A stretch of 26,317 nucleotides of DNA from a virus, in the IMG/VR virus record IMGVR_UViG_3300025642_000025, positions 1-26,317 of that record. One strand, written 5' to 3'. The translations under genes were made by a program, and so were the position numbers. This document shows positions 1 through 6,824 of this stretch, in pieces (positions within the stretch are counted from its first letter, which is position 1; each line of letters begins with the position of its first letter). The notes below the pieces were generated by a model, which made no database searches, was not told where the DNA came from, and worked only from the letters and a program-made list of their open reading frames with translations.

Positions 1-96
1 GCCCTCAAAGCCGGCCAAGACTTCAAAGGCATTTGCGCCAGTCGCGTTTACAAGGATCGGATCTCGTACACCATCCTGAAAGTCATCGACAAATAA
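1..96 (+). CDS. 3' end of an unidentified phage gene (partial)
   Basis: The window opens inside a reading frame that runs from base 1 to a TAA at 94-96 and gives the last 31 residues of a protein, ending SYTILKVIDK. The start lies outside the window. The fragment is basic with a mix of hydrophobic residues, and I do not recognise it. A hairpin just downstream (105-132) would fit the end of a transcription unit, so this gene probably belongs to an upstream operon separate from the RadC-like gene that follows. Confidence 0.6.
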   Translation, partial: ALKAGQDFKGICASRVYKDRISYTILKVIDK

Positions 97-104
97 CCAA
101 CCCC

Positions 105-132
105 AAACGCGTCTATACCTCCAGGCGCGTTT
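105..132 (+). terminator. terminator-like hairpin after the first partial gene
   Basis: A seven-base arm AAACGCG (105-111) is complementary to CGCGTTT (126-132), with a 14-base loop. The 3' arm ends in a short T run followed by CCTT. It lies 9 bases after the stop of the upstream gene and well before the next start at 257, where a terminator would be expected. The U tract is short, so termination efficiency is uncertain. Confidence 0.4.
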
Positions 133-256
133 CCTTAAGGTCCGCTTAATTTGCCGGCAAAGGTTTGAATGCCATGCTGCAGATTTCGCGGGCCTTTCTT
201 GATGCAAATTTATTAAAAACTTACACACTTGGCGGATTCAGGGGGGCCTGAAAGAT

Positions 257-760
257 ATGGACAAACAAACTTTTTGGAATAATTTAACATCTGGTAAATT
301 CGCACAGATGGTAAAAGAAACAGCGAATGGCAATAAGCTATCAAGTTCGCAGGAGACTTACAACATCATCCGCCCAATGATCGACACACACCAAGATGTC
401 GAAAAGATGTACGGTATTTTCGCAAACGGACAAAATGAGATCTTGAAGCTTAAAGTTTTAGCCACTGGAAGCCTTACATCTTCATCGGTCTACCCGCGCG
501 AAATAGCAAAAGACTGTTTAGAATACAAAACCGCATCCCTGATCCTCGCTCACAACCATCCATCTGGTCATCCAGCACCGTCAAACGAAGACAAGCTACT
601 CACAAAAACCATTTTATTTGCAACAAAACTTGTTGGAACATCTCTACTCGACCATGTCGTCATCGGAGCTACTACATATTACAGCTTCGCAGACGATGGC
701 CTCTTGAGAGGATGGTCAGATGAATACGATTTTATTTTTAAGAAATCGTATTCAGATTAA
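257..760 (+). CDS. radC: RadC-like JAB/MPN-domain protein
   Basis: 167 aa. Residues about 65-150 carry the RadC (JAB/MPN, zinc-dependent isopeptidase-fold) signature: HNHPSG at 99-104, PS at 108-109, D112, then LLDHVVIG at 130-137 and YYSFADDG at 141-148. The two histidines and the later Asp are the expected metal ligands. The protein begins close to the JAB domain and lacks the helix-hairpin-helix N-terminus of chromosomal RadC, as usual for phage and mobile-element versions. The biochemical role of RadC is not settled; a link to DNA repair, recombination or plasmid/phage biology is inference. It leads a run of small + strand genes and is followed 14 bases later by a zinc-ribbon gene. Confidence 0.88.
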   Translation: MDKQTFWNNLTSGKFAQMVKETANGNKLSSSQETYNIIRPMIDTHQDVEKMYGIFANGQNEILKLKVLATGSLTSSSVYPREIAKDCLEYKTASLILAHNHPSGHPAPSNEDKLLTKTILFATKLVGTSLLDHVVIGATTYYSFADDGLLRGWSDEYDFIFKKSYSD

Positions 761-774
761 GGAGAAAGATTCCA

Positions 775-921
775 TTGGAGAAACCTATTAAATATGAAAC
801 ATGGATTTGTCCATATTGCGGAGAAAACGAAACAAGGAAAGATTTTCTCTGTGACGAATGTGCGAAAAAACTGGCAGATGAAGCCGATCGAATTGACCAT
901 GTTAATAGATGTGAATGGTAA
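775..921 (+). CDS. 48-aa zinc-ribbon protein with TTG start
   Basis: A short frame starting with TTG at 775, 10 bases after a GGAG (761-764), encodes 48 aa. It has two CxxC knuckles, CPYC (residues 12-15) and CDEC (26-29), the layout of a four-cysteine zinc ribbon, and an acidic helical tail. This frame fills the space between the RadC-like gene and the next gene better than the overlapping longer frame from 794, which has no Cys pattern or ribosome-binding site there. The following gene's ribosome-binding site lies just after its stop at 919-921. The likely role is a small nucleic-acid- or protein-binding zinc protein; nothing more can be said from the sequence. Confidence 0.7.
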   Translation: MEKPIKYETWICPYCGENETRKDFLCDECAKKLADEADRIDHVNRCEW

Positions 922-940
922 AGGGGGAGAATTTGTTATA

Positions 941-1237
941 ATGCCGGAAACAGCGAAAGTAATTAAATTAAAAGGAAATCCTAAAAATCCAGAATCAGCG
1001 GAACATATAATCCAATTCCCAGGAGGTTCGATTTCTGTATGTCGAACATCTGATAATAAATACTGGGTGCATATGGAAGTTAACCGACATCAAATCATTA
1101 AAGAAGCTAATCGAGAATCAATGCTTGGAGAGATCATTGACAGCCGGCTTGATTACGATAGACCGCCGGGAGATGTGCGAAAAATAGACATTCAAGATCT
1201 TAAACATGTAGCTATTCAAATAACTACAAGGGAGTAA
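941..1237 (+). CDS. hypothetical protein, 98 aa
   Basis: I place the start at ATG 941 because GGGGGAG (924-930) sits 10 bases upstream. The same frame stays open upstream to 794, but that part overlaps the zinc-ribbon gene in another frame. The protein begins MPETAKVIKLKGNPKNPE and has alternating charged and hydrophobic strands, suggesting a small globular alpha/beta fold. I do not recognise the family. The next gene begins five bases after the stop, so the two are probably co-translated. Confidence 0.65.
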   Translation: MPETAKVIKLKGNPKNPESAEHIIQFPGGSISVCRTSDNKYWVHMEVNRHQIIKEANRESMLGEIIDSRLDYDRPPGDVRKIDIQDLKHVAIQITTRE

Positions 1238-1241
1238 AACC

Positions 1242-1463
1242 ATGTACTACGATTATTACAAAGCATATCGACTCAAAGAAGAAGACTACACAGTCAAACA
1301 ACTGATCATGGCTGCAATGTTTCGTTCAAACGTGCCGCGTCTTATCAGCCTCAAACAAGCTTTTCCATTAATCTATAAGGAATGGAGAGCGAGAATGCAA
1401 TCACCAGACTGTTTCATCACCGAACAAGAACGCACAACTTATGGCGACCCAGGAGAAGACTAA
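1242..1463 (+). CDS. hypothetical protein, 73 aa
   Basis: Starts at ATG 1242 behind GGGAG with good spacing. The protein opens with a Tyr-rich stretch (MYYDYYKAYRLKEEDYT) followed by a helical, Arg/Lys-containing segment. There is no recognised domain, membrane segment or Cys motif. It is packed between neighbours on the same strand, and the ribosome-binding site of the next gene lies right at its stop codon. Confidence 0.6.
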   Translation: MYYDYYKAYRLKEEDYTVKQLIMAAMFRSNVPRLISLKQAFPLIYKEWRARMQSPDCFITEQERTTYGDPGED

Positions 1464-1473
1464 GGAGGGAACA

Positions 1474-1845
1474 ATGGAGGCTTTCAAATCAGTCCTTGAA
1501 GAAATACAATCAATCCTTGAAACAACCATAAGCGATGCATTTCAATACGCCCAAGATAACCTTGGTAATGAAGGTGCTTTTTATTTACCAGTATTCCAAC
1601 GTTGTGACGATGAATATCCAACTGATCTTCTTTTTACAGGATGGACACACACAATTGAAGACAGCGGAGACGTATTTATTGAACCAGACTTTAACAATTG
1701 CATTAATTTGGAAGACTTATTATATGCTCAAGTTACTAACTATGGAGTTCCATTTAACGAAATTATTAATTACTTAAATTCAACGATAGCAATGTTGATA
1801 GATCTACACAAGAAAAAAACAATAGAGACAAAATGCAAAAAATAA
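1474..1845 (+). CDS. hypothetical acidic protein, 123 aa
   Basis: The start is set at ATG 1474 because AAGGAGGGA lies immediately upstream; an in-frame ATG at 1441 lies inside the previous gene and lacks such a site. The protein is acidic and contains a short aromatic and charged core (DDEYPTDLLFTGWTHT). It ends in a basic helix. It overlaps the following membrane-protein gene by 13 bases. The family is not recognised. Confidence 0.6.
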   Translation: MEAFKSVLEEIQSILETTISDAFQYAQDNLGNEGAFYLPVFQRCDDEYPTDLLFTGWTHTIEDSGDVFIEPDFNNCINLEDLLYAQVTNYGVPFNEIINYLNSTIAMLIDLHKKKTIETKCKK

Positions 1846-2372
1846 CATCAGCTCTTAAAATATTCTTTGCCTATATTACCCTATGCGGTCTCGTAATGTT
1901 TCCATGCTTTATCGCAGAAGAGGCAATCCAAGTTGCCGTTTGGGGGACTTGGCCGGCGCAGGATGCAAAAGACTGGGACCTTGTTATGCAAGGCTGCAAT
2001 ATCGTCGATAACATAAACACCACACTAAAGATCATAAATTATTCCATCGGTTGGATCCAACCTCTCGCATTCTTCTCATACAAGGCCTATTCAAATGCTA
2101 CTGATTATTACGTTGAGGCCCTTAAAACCAAAATCTTCGCGCACAGCCCTGGGACTCTCGACGGCCACATGATTACCGCAACTGTATCGCTTAAGAAAGC
2201 CAAAGTCATGGATACAGAAGAAGGATTTCTTTATCAACTCAGGGCCCACAACGCACTCTATATTCATTTCAAACAAAAACCTTCTTCACCAACATTGAGA
2301 GTAACCGCTAAAATAGAAAAAAATGACCACGGCGTCTTTATACACCCAAATTCAATCATCCCTATTCAGTAA
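1833..2372 (+). CDS. N-terminally membrane-anchored hypothetical protein
   Basis: 179 aa. Residues about 7-30 (LKIFFAYITLCGLVMFPCFI) form a single hydrophobic segment after a short basic N-terminus, consistent with a membrane anchor or uncleaved signal. The remainder is soluble and mixed in charge, so it would lie outside the membrane if the N-terminus stays in the cytoplasm. The start overlaps the end of the previous gene by 13 bases, indicating translational coupling. No family is recognised. A role at the cell envelope, such as modifying the host surface, is only inferred. Confidence 0.6.
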   Translation: MQKITSALKIFFAYITLCGLVMFPCFIAEEAIQVAVWGTWPAQDAKDWDLVMQGCNIVDNINTTLKIINYSIGWIQPLAFFSYKAYSNATDYYVEALKTKIFAHSPGTLDGHMITATVSLKKAKVMDTEEGFLYQLRAHNALYIHFKQKPSSPTLRVTAKIEKNDHGVFIHPNSIIPIQ

Positions 2373-2425
2373 TGAATTTGAACAATATAACACAATCTAT
2401 CACTATCAAACAAGGAGAAACCATC

Positions 2426-2821
2426 ATGAACTCAATATCAATTACAGGACGTCTCGGACAAGATCCGGAGCTTCGTTATACACAAACAGAAAAGCCAGTC
2501 TGTAATATCTCAGTTGCGAATACTGCAGGCTTTGGTGACAGCCGTCAGACGCATTGGTTCACCGTTGTTTGCTGGCAAGGGCAGGCTGAAGCCGTTGCAC
2601 AGTATCTTCACAAGGGCAGCCAGGTAGGAGTTACCGGACGCTTACAAACCAGGAAATGGGAGGATAAAGAAGGCAACAACCGCATATCAACTGAGATTGT
2701 TGCAAACACCGTTGACTTTCTGGATCCGTCTTCAAACAACATCACACCTCCAGAACAAATTCCCGGATCTGGACCAGCCAAAGAAGCGGCGCCATTGCCA
2801 GAAAGTGAGATTCCTTTCTAA
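2426..2821 (+). CDS. ssb: single-stranded DNA-binding protein (SSB)
   Basis: 131 aa with an OB-fold typical of bacterial and phage SSB: ITGRLGQDPELRYTQT near residues 6-21, HWFTVVCWQGQAEAVAQYL at 43-61, and VGVTGRLQTRKWEDKEGN at 67-84. A Pro/Gly-rich linker leads to an acidic tail ending ESEIPF, equivalent to the DDDIPF-type tip that binds SSB partner proteins. I start at ATG 2426 because AAGGAG lies about 10 bases upstream; the frame extends upstream to 2372 without a good site. It coats single-stranded DNA during phage replication and recombination. No replication enzyme is visible in the window. Confidence 0.95.
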   Translation: MNSISITGRLGQDPELRYTQTEKPVCNISVANTAGFGDSRQTHWFTVVCWQGQAEAVAQYLHKGSQVGVTGRLQTRKWEDKEGNNRISTEIVANTVDFLDPSSNNITPPEQIPGSGPAKEAAPLPESEIPF

Positions 2822-2842
2822 TTAGCAAGAAGGGGTTATATT

Positions 2843-3043
2843 ATGAAGTTTGATGGTTGGTGTAAAGAAGGAGGAATAAGATTACTTCCTTGGCAAGAAA
2901 AAGTTTCAAAAGCTACATTTTTAGCAATGAAAAACGAGCCAAAGTGCCTTAATATGGCAACAGGAAAAACATTTTTATTTAAATTAATGCTTAAATTTAT
3001 AACTCAACATGGTCATAAAATGCATACTCAACCAGACGTTTAA
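2843..3043 (+). CDS. small protein with a P-loop-like motif
   Basis: 66 aa, started by ATG 2843 behind AAGGGG. The N-terminal half contains LLPWQEKVSKATFLAM and the second half NMATGKTFLFKLMLKFI. The order 'PWQ...' then 'ATGKT' recalls the start of helicase or packaging-type ATPases, in which an adenine-contacting Q precedes a Walker A loop. The usual first Gly of GxxxxGK[ST] is missing, and the protein ends soon after the motif. It may be a real small gene, a truncated ATPase, or a chance resemblance. It is followed at once by a hairpin. Confidence 0.5.
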   Translation: MKFDGWCKEGGIRLLPWQEKVSKATFLAMKNEPKCLNMATGKTFLFKLMLKFITQHGHKMHTQPDV

Positions 3044-3075
3044 GAAGGTTGCGGCAAAAAAACGCCGCACTTCTT
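3042..3075 (+). terminator. stable hairpin at the stop codon of the P-loop-like gene
   Basis: AAGAAG (3042-3047) pairs with CTTCTT (3070-3075), and TGCGGC (3050-3055) with GCCGCA (3064-3069). The loop is A-rich and eight bases long, and two bases (GT) are bulged on the 5' side. The hairpin begins at the stop codon of the upstream gene. No clear U run follows, so it could be a weak terminator or an mRNA-stabilising or processing element. Confidence 0.5.
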
Positions 3076-3098
3076 AACTCATCGTTATGGGGGCAAAA

Positions 3099-3413
3099 AT
3101 GAGATTATCTGATATGGATAAAGCTGAGCGGTCTTTACTTTTGTATTTTGAAACATGTGCTGTGGATCGAGGTGGTTTGGTTGATCTAAGGCGCATGAAT
3201 GATGAGGATAAGGGTATAAAGGACCAGTGGAATATGGATGAGTTTGTACTATTCGGGAGAGTTAGATTTGCCGACGTAAAGAATTATGGGACCCATTGGT
3301 GTGAATTGTCTAATGAAGCTTGGGAAATAGCACATTTAGAGCGTATGGCTCGTCATATTAGAATGAACAATAAACGTAGATGGTTGCGTACCGAAGAAGT
3401 TAAAGCACCATAA
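3099..3413 (+). CDS. hypothetical phage protein, 104 aa
   Basis: I prefer ATG 3099 because a GGGGG run lies five bases upstream; the in-frame ATG at 3087 has no site. The protein reads MRLSDMDKAERSLLLYFETC..., with a middle segment FVLFGRVRFADVKNYGTHWC and a C-terminal basic helix rich in Arg. The pattern suggests a winged-helix-like DNA-binding protein, as in other small phage proteins of this kind; that is inference from composition. It sits alone between two hairpins. Confidence 0.6.
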   Translation: MRLSDMDKAERSLLLYFETCAVDRGGLVDLRRMNDEDKGIKDQWNMDEFVLFGRVRFADVKNYGTHWCELSNEAWEIAHLERMARHIRMNNKRRWLRTEEVKAP

Positions 3414-3417
3414 CCAG

Positions 3418-3446
3418 CGGTTTCAGTCAGACAAGCTGCTGAACCG
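3418..3446 (+). terminator. terminator-like hairpin
   Basis: CGGTTTCAG (3418-3426) can pair with CTGAACCG (3439-3446), leaving one bulged T and a 12-base loop. It lies right after the stop of the upstream gene, and GGCGTTTCC follows. With the candidate promoter just downstream it may mark a transcription-unit boundary. The U tract is weak. Confidence 0.35.
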
Positions 3447-3458
3447 GGCGTTTCCTAC

Positions 3459-3487
3459 TTGACAGGTAACGGATTTCGTTATACGAA
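3459..3487 (+). promoter_or_regulatory. candidate promoter upstream of the Cys4 gene
   Basis: A perfect -35 hexamer TTGACA (3459-3464) is followed by AT-rich sequence with possible -10 elements TATACG (3480-3485, spacer 15) or TACGAA (3482-3487, spacer 17). Neither -10 is a strong match. The position between a hairpin and the gene starting at 3516 supports a promoter. This is seen by eye only. Confidence 0.35.
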
Positions 3488-3515
3488 TATTCTCAACCAT
3501 CACTGGAGATGACCA

Positions 3516-4013
3516 ATGGCCTACACGCCAGAACTCACACAATTCCATTCTGCATCCCTGCGACGCATCGCCTGGGCACTGAAAAAGCCCATGACAAAAA
3601 CCCTCGCAGCTATTATAGACAATCTCATAGCTATTATTGACCCTGGAAAAATCTGCGAAGCCTGTAAAGACAAATCTGATTGCCAAAACTGCATGTTTGG
3701 AGATTCAATCCCAACCGCCGAAGCACTCAATCCATTAAAATTCAACCTCGAAAGGAGCGTATCGATTATGAAACCAACCCAAGTATCGGTCTTAATCTCT
3801 AAGAAGATTGGCAAAAATTTCTGTTCATGGAGCGTCTCTCAAGGAATCACAGCAGAGCTTGAAGACGGTGATCACTACAAAGAAGCGATCATTGAACTTG
3901 ATACCAACCTCAAAGAACTCGTTGCCATGTCTCTTCCCATGGGGCCAAAAGGCTCAAAAGCAGCAAACCTACCGGCCGAACTTCCGGCAATTCCTGAAGT
4001 AACTGGAGAATAA
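3516..4013 (+). CDS. two-part protein: Cys4 domain joined to a second domain with an internal start
   Basis: 165 aa, started at ATG 3516 behind GGAGATG. Residues 1-60 (MAYTPELTQFHSASLRRIAW...) are helical and end in a four-cysteine cluster C47, C50, C56, C59 that probably binds zinc. Residues 85-165 (MKPTQVSVLISKKIGKNF...) form a distinct beta/alpha segment. At the join is an in-frame ATG (3768) preceded by AAAGGAG (3751-3757) with a 10-base spacer. The second half could therefore also be made as a separate 81-aa protein, or two once-separate genes have fused. Both halves resemble small proteins common in phages, but their functions are unknown to me. Confidence 0.65.
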   Translation: MAYTPELTQFHSASLRRIAWALKKPMTKTLAAIIDNLIAIIDPGKICEACKDKSDCQNCMFGDSIPTAEALNPLKFNLERSVSIMKPTQVSVLISKKIGKNFCSWSVSQGITAELEDGDHYKEAIIELDTNLKELVAMSLPMGPKGSKAANLPAELPAIPEVTGE

Positions 4014-4015
4014 CC

Positions 4016-4489
4016 ATGTTCACATACGAAGATGCTGTCGAAGAGCAAGAAAGGACACATGAAAGCGAACGTGATTTCTTAAAAAGACATAAACCGCTTT
4101 TTCGTACTGCTATCGAATACGGTAACATGTTTTCCCACAATGATAAATGGGAATATCCTATTACGAAAAGACGAACAGACGTGACATTTGCAGTTGGTAG
4201 TGGTTTAATTAACTGTGTAGCCTTGAACCTATATCTCGGTCCGGAAGATTCTATTATTAAGGATGTCGGTCCAATTATCGAAGAACTCAAAGAACATCCT
4301 TACCTTAAGTTTAAGGCCGAATCCGATTATATTGAAAATGGATGGAAAGGCTGGGACTTTAACATGAAAACGATCTTAGGTCTACCCGCAACATTAAAAG
4401 TAAGAGCATTTTTCGAAGCATCAACAAAATGCAAAAAAGTCGGGACTGGGAAATTCGAAGAAATTATGGAAGTACAATGCGAGGAATAA
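4016..4489 (+). CDS. hypothetical protein, 157 aa
   Basis: Starts two bases after the previous stop at ATG 4016, behind GGAGA. It is a soluble, mixed-charge protein with the segments FSHNDKWEYPITKRR (near residues 40-55) and LGPEDSIIKDVGPII (near 75-90). The family is not recognised. The next small frame at 4536-4700 repeats a similar order of elements (LFSH, then Y.I.YKR, then LGP..S.IK), so the two may be distant copies. Confidence 0.6.
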   Translation: MFTYEDAVEEQERTHESERDFLKRHKPLFRTAIEYGNMFSHNDKWEYPITKRRTDVTFAVGSGLINCVALNLYLGPEDSIIKDVGPIIEELKEHPYLKFKAESDYIENGWKGWDFNMKTILGLPATLKVRAFFEASTKCKKVGTGKFEEIMEVQCEE

Positions 4490-4535
4490 TCCCATAATCA
4501 ACAAAGAAGAAGAAGATCGACAATGGACAGAAGTC

Positions 4536-4700
4536 ATGGATTTATCAGAAAAATATGGATTAATCGGACAGGCCTATGCTGGAGTGGCTACGTTATTTTC
4601 TCATAGTGTTCAACAAGAAGAAGGTTTTTACTATGATATTCAATACAAACGTGGCCTTGGTCCACACCCATCGAAAATTAAAGAAGGAATAATTTCATGA
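4536..4700 (+). CDS. short frame with uncertain start, possible degenerate copy of the preceding gene
   Basis: An open frame shifted relative to the previous gene runs to a TGA at 4698-4700 that overlaps the ATG of the next gene (ATGA). Its first ATG is at 4536, giving 54 aa beginning MDLSEKYGLIGQAYAGVATL, but no good ribosome-binding site precedes it. Codon-like sequence (NKEEEDRQWTEV) extends upstream to about 4485, where GCGAGG sits before only ATA or ATC codons. Either the gene uses a rare start, it is reached by frameshifting from the upstream gene, or it is a decayed copy. The coupling ATGA supports translation. Confidence 0.45.
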   Translation: MDLSEKYGLIGQAYAGVATLFSHSVQQEEGFYYDIQYKRGLGPHPSKIKEGIIS

Positions 4701-5305
4701 ACTTCAACCTTCTGTCCATTGCATCCGGTATGAGCCCTGTATTGGCAGAACATATGTCTTCGGGATCGTCTGACACCCTAATCGACCCAGCGAAGTCTAT
4801 TGTTCTCCGTCATCACCGCAGCGCTTTTACCGGGTGCTTTTCAATGTTTCGTGTTAAGAATATCAACTGGGACATCTATAAATCCTGGAAAGAGAACCCA
4901 ATCCCACAACTAACCGGTATCATTGCAAACCAATTTATTAAGATTATCCAAAATAGTTATTCATTTATCACGACTCCGCCACCATCTGCCAAAAGAGATC
5001 CGGAAAATTATTGTACATATAATCTCGCACGCACGATTGCGTTTCGGGCTTCATTAAAATTCATTCCAACTTTTCAGCAACGTTTATCGAAAACCAATCA
5101 CGGTCGTTTCGCCAGCCTCTCTCAAACTAAACCCCAGCTCACATGGTATCCACAAAAGCGTTCAATTTTGTTAATCGATGATTGTATTACCTCTGGAAAT
5201 TCCATGAAACAATGTTATCAGGTACTTAAAGACCTCGATAACCATATCGATGGTTTGGCGTTTATTGATGTTAATCAGAAACCAAATTCAAAAGGAGGAG
5301 AGTGA
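4697..5305 (+). CDS. phosphoribosyltransferase-like (ComF-like) protein
   Basis: 202 aa. Residues 157-170 (ILLIDDCITSGNSM) match the PRPP-binding loop of type I phosphoribosyltransferases: hydrophobic strand, two acids, then T/S-G-x-S. The helix KQCYQVLKDL follows, as in ComF-type proteins. The N-terminal 150 residues are not recognised but include a Tyr- and Arg-containing segment (NYCTYNLARTIAFRASLKF) in the place of the ComF core. The start at 4697 follows AAGGAAT and overlaps the upstream stop. It could act on nucleotides or bases, or use the fold for regulation as many ComF-like proteins may; substrate unknown. Confidence 0.7.
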   Translation: MNFNLLSIASGMSPVLAEHMSSGSSDTLIDPAKSIVLRHHRSAFTGCFSMFRVKNINWDIYKSWKENPIPQLTGIIANQFIKIIQNSYSFITTPPPSAKRDPENYCTYNLARTIAFRASLKFIPTFQQRLSKTNHGRFASLSQTKPQLTWYPQKRSILLIDDCITSGNSMKQCYQVLKDLDNHIDGLAFIDVNQKPNSKGGE

Positions 5306-5658
5306 TGTATGAATTCCAAGGATTTTATATTCCAGATCGAATGATGCCAGGAATTACAAGATATATTAACGATAGAATTCTTCCAGGACAATTTCTACAG
5401 GCCATCATTTGCAATGATCTCAAGGCAGCATGTAGTCGAGCCGATGATGAAAATCAACGTAATCTCATAGCTTACGTTGGCTACTTTCACAACGAAGCTC
5501 CTTCACAATGCTGGGGATCAAAAAAGAAAATGATGGCATGGGTTAATGATACACCCAAGGAAAAACAACAACCAACTGTTTCGATAAAAGAATCGTACGA
5601 AACAGCACGCTTAATACATGAAGGCCTTCGCTTAGCAGTTATGAGAGGAAAATCCTAA
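5305..5658 (+). CDS. conserved-looking hypothetical protein, 117 aa
   Basis: The start ATG 5305 shares its A with the upstream TGA (TGATG) and lies behind AGGAGGAG, a very strong site, so translation is coupled to the phosphoribosyltransferase-like gene. A GTG at 5302 would also be in frame but lies too close to the site. The segment FYIPDRMMPGITRYINDRILPGQF and the later YFHNEAPSQCWGSKKKMMAWV look like a conserved small phage protein I have seen but cannot name. No catalytic motif is evident. Confidence 0.65.
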   Translation: MYEFQGFYIPDRMMPGITRYINDRILPGQFLQAIICNDLKAACSRADDENQRNLIAYVGYFHNEAPSQCWGSKKKMMAWVNDTPKEKQQPTVSIKESYETARLIHEGLRLAVMRGKS

Positions 5659-5858
5659 TGTTCAGCCATAATAAGCAGCTGATCACTCTTCAATACGATT
5701 ACATGAAACGCGAATCAGCCGAAGCATGGCTTCTTGCATTTAGCCGTAAAAAAGCATGGCTTGCTAAAAGTATATGCGATATCGATACAAAGAATGCAAC
5801 TATCGAAGTTCCACAATGGCTTGCTGAGAAATATGGTATTGAAATGTATGAGGTATAA
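5658..5858 (+). CDS. hypothetical protein, 66 aa
   Basis: Begins at the ATG of TAATG, overlapping the previous stop by one base. The first half is a helical Lys/Tyr-containing stretch; the second half has the pattern ATIEVPQWLAEKYGIEMYEV, a short strand followed by a helix. It is not recognised. Tight coupling to its neighbours indicates a shared operon. Confidence 0.6.
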   Translation: MFSHNKQLITLQYDYMKRESAEAWLLAFSRKKAWLAKSICDIDTKNATIEVPQWLAEKYGIEMYEV

Positions 5859-5862
5859 TATT

Positions 5863-6183
5863 GTGACAAAGAAAAAGATAAAAGAACTAAATCTTTGTAG
5901 ATATTGTAAACGAGACATCTCTCATCTTCATCATAATGCAGTTCATTGTCGATCTCCGATATGTCAAGAGCAATTCAATTTTGACCGTATAGAAAAAGTC
6001 CGTGATCAATCCAGACGATGGCGCAGAACCAAAAAAGAAAAACATAAGCAAAACTTATCTAAACGGAAATGTCAGGCATGCAATCATTTATTGCCAAAAA
6101 ACAAATGGTTTTTCTGTGATGATTTTTGCAGGCAAATGAAAACTGGGAATTATCGCATTGATGGTGATTGGTTGTTTGCGTAG
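5863..6183 (+). CDS. double zinc-finger-like basic protein
   Basis: 106 aa. I start at GTG 5863 because GAGGT (5850-5854) lies eight bases upstream and the previous gene stops at 5858; in-frame ATGs further upstream lie inside that gene. Two Cys/His clusters are visible: CRYC with HLHH and C....C in the first 40 residues, and CQAC followed by FFCDDFC in the last 40. They are separated by a strongly basic helix (KVRDQSRRWRRTKKEKHK). The layout suggests a small nucleic-acid-binding protein with two zinc sites, similar to degenerate HNH or zinc-ribbon proteins, but no HNH active site is seen. Confidence 0.6.
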   Translation: MTKKKIKELNLCRYCKRDISHLHHNAVHCRSPICQEQFNFDRIEKVRDQSRRWRRTKKEKHKQNLSKRKCQACNHLLPKNKWFFCDDFCRQMKTGNYRIDGDWLFA

Positions 6184-6217
6184 ATTAAAGAGGGATTATT
6201 ATCTTGAAAGAAAAACA

Positions 6218-6688
6218 ATGGAAATACTGAAAATAATTGATATCATAGATCACCAGAATAAATATTTCAAACAACGATTTTTGGTACTGAATCGTGAGCC
6301 ACAATATCTATATGAACGTGAGGGGATTTGGCTTATTGGTGAAGACTCCGGATTCTTTAGCTTTTATAAATACGATAAACCAAGTGTTGGGTTCTTTGCA
6401 TTTGCTGGCAGAAAGTTTAATATTCCCATGAAGGATGGATCTATAGAAAAAGCATATGGGCAGTGGTGGGATGGAACACCGGATGATTACAGTGGCCTTA
6501 TTTACGAAACAGGATATGGAACACCAGACGGTTTATCTAAGTGTAATGTTTTTTGTTCTATCAGAGTAGATCAAATAATTGTCGACAAATGGCTATTTAA
6601 AAACGAACCAAGCAATAATTACAACAGATACAATAAACGACACATTGATTTTGGTAAACAGATCATAGTAAGTCGTTGGGATAACTGA
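6218..6688 (+). CDS. hypothetical protein, 156 aa
   Basis: The frame opens at 6158 inside the previous gene; ATG 6218 is the most likely start (MEILKIIDIIDHQNKYF). It is rich in aromatic residues (GFFSFYKYDKPSVGFFAFAG; QWWDGTPDDYSGLIYETGYG), suggesting a beta-rich globular fold. The family is not recognised. It is the last gene of the first tight cluster; a structured non-coding stretch follows. Confidence 0.55.
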   Translation: MEILKIIDIIDHQNKYFKQRFLVLNREPQYLYEREGIWLIGEDSGFFSFYKYDKPSVGFFAFAGRKFNIPMKDGSIEKAYGQWWDGTPDDYSGLIYETGYGTPDGLSKCNVFCSIRVDQIIVDKWLFKNEPSNNYNRYNKRHIDFGKQIIVSRWDN

Positions 6689-6770
6689 CTAAAGTACTAA
6701 TAAGTTAATTCATACGTCTTCATTATGCTACACGGCTAATCTAAATGTTATCAATCCGCTCTATCAATCA

Positions 6771-6824
6771 CCAGGCCGTCTTTCAGGACGCTCTTCCTGG
6801 GTCAATAGGATGCAAGCCGGTTGC
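6771..6824 (+). other. structured leader-like stretch before the Cys-rich small gene
   Basis: The gap from 6689 to 6855 holds no gene. Its second half is more GC-rich than its surroundings and folds by eye into two elements. In the first, CCAGG (6771-6775) pairs with CCTGG (6796-6800), enclosing CGTC (6777-6780) paired with GACG (6787-6790). In the second, GCAA (6812-6815) pairs with TTGC (6821-6824) around GCCGG. GCTCTGGGGCGGG and the ribosome-binding site of the next gene follow. It could be a 5' leader element or a small RNA; I do not recognise a named riboswitch or ribozyme. Confidence 0.35.

Noticed and set aside
794-940. Upstream extension of the 98-aa gene starting at 794
   Set aside because: It overlaps the zinc-ribbon gene in another frame and has no ribosome-binding site.
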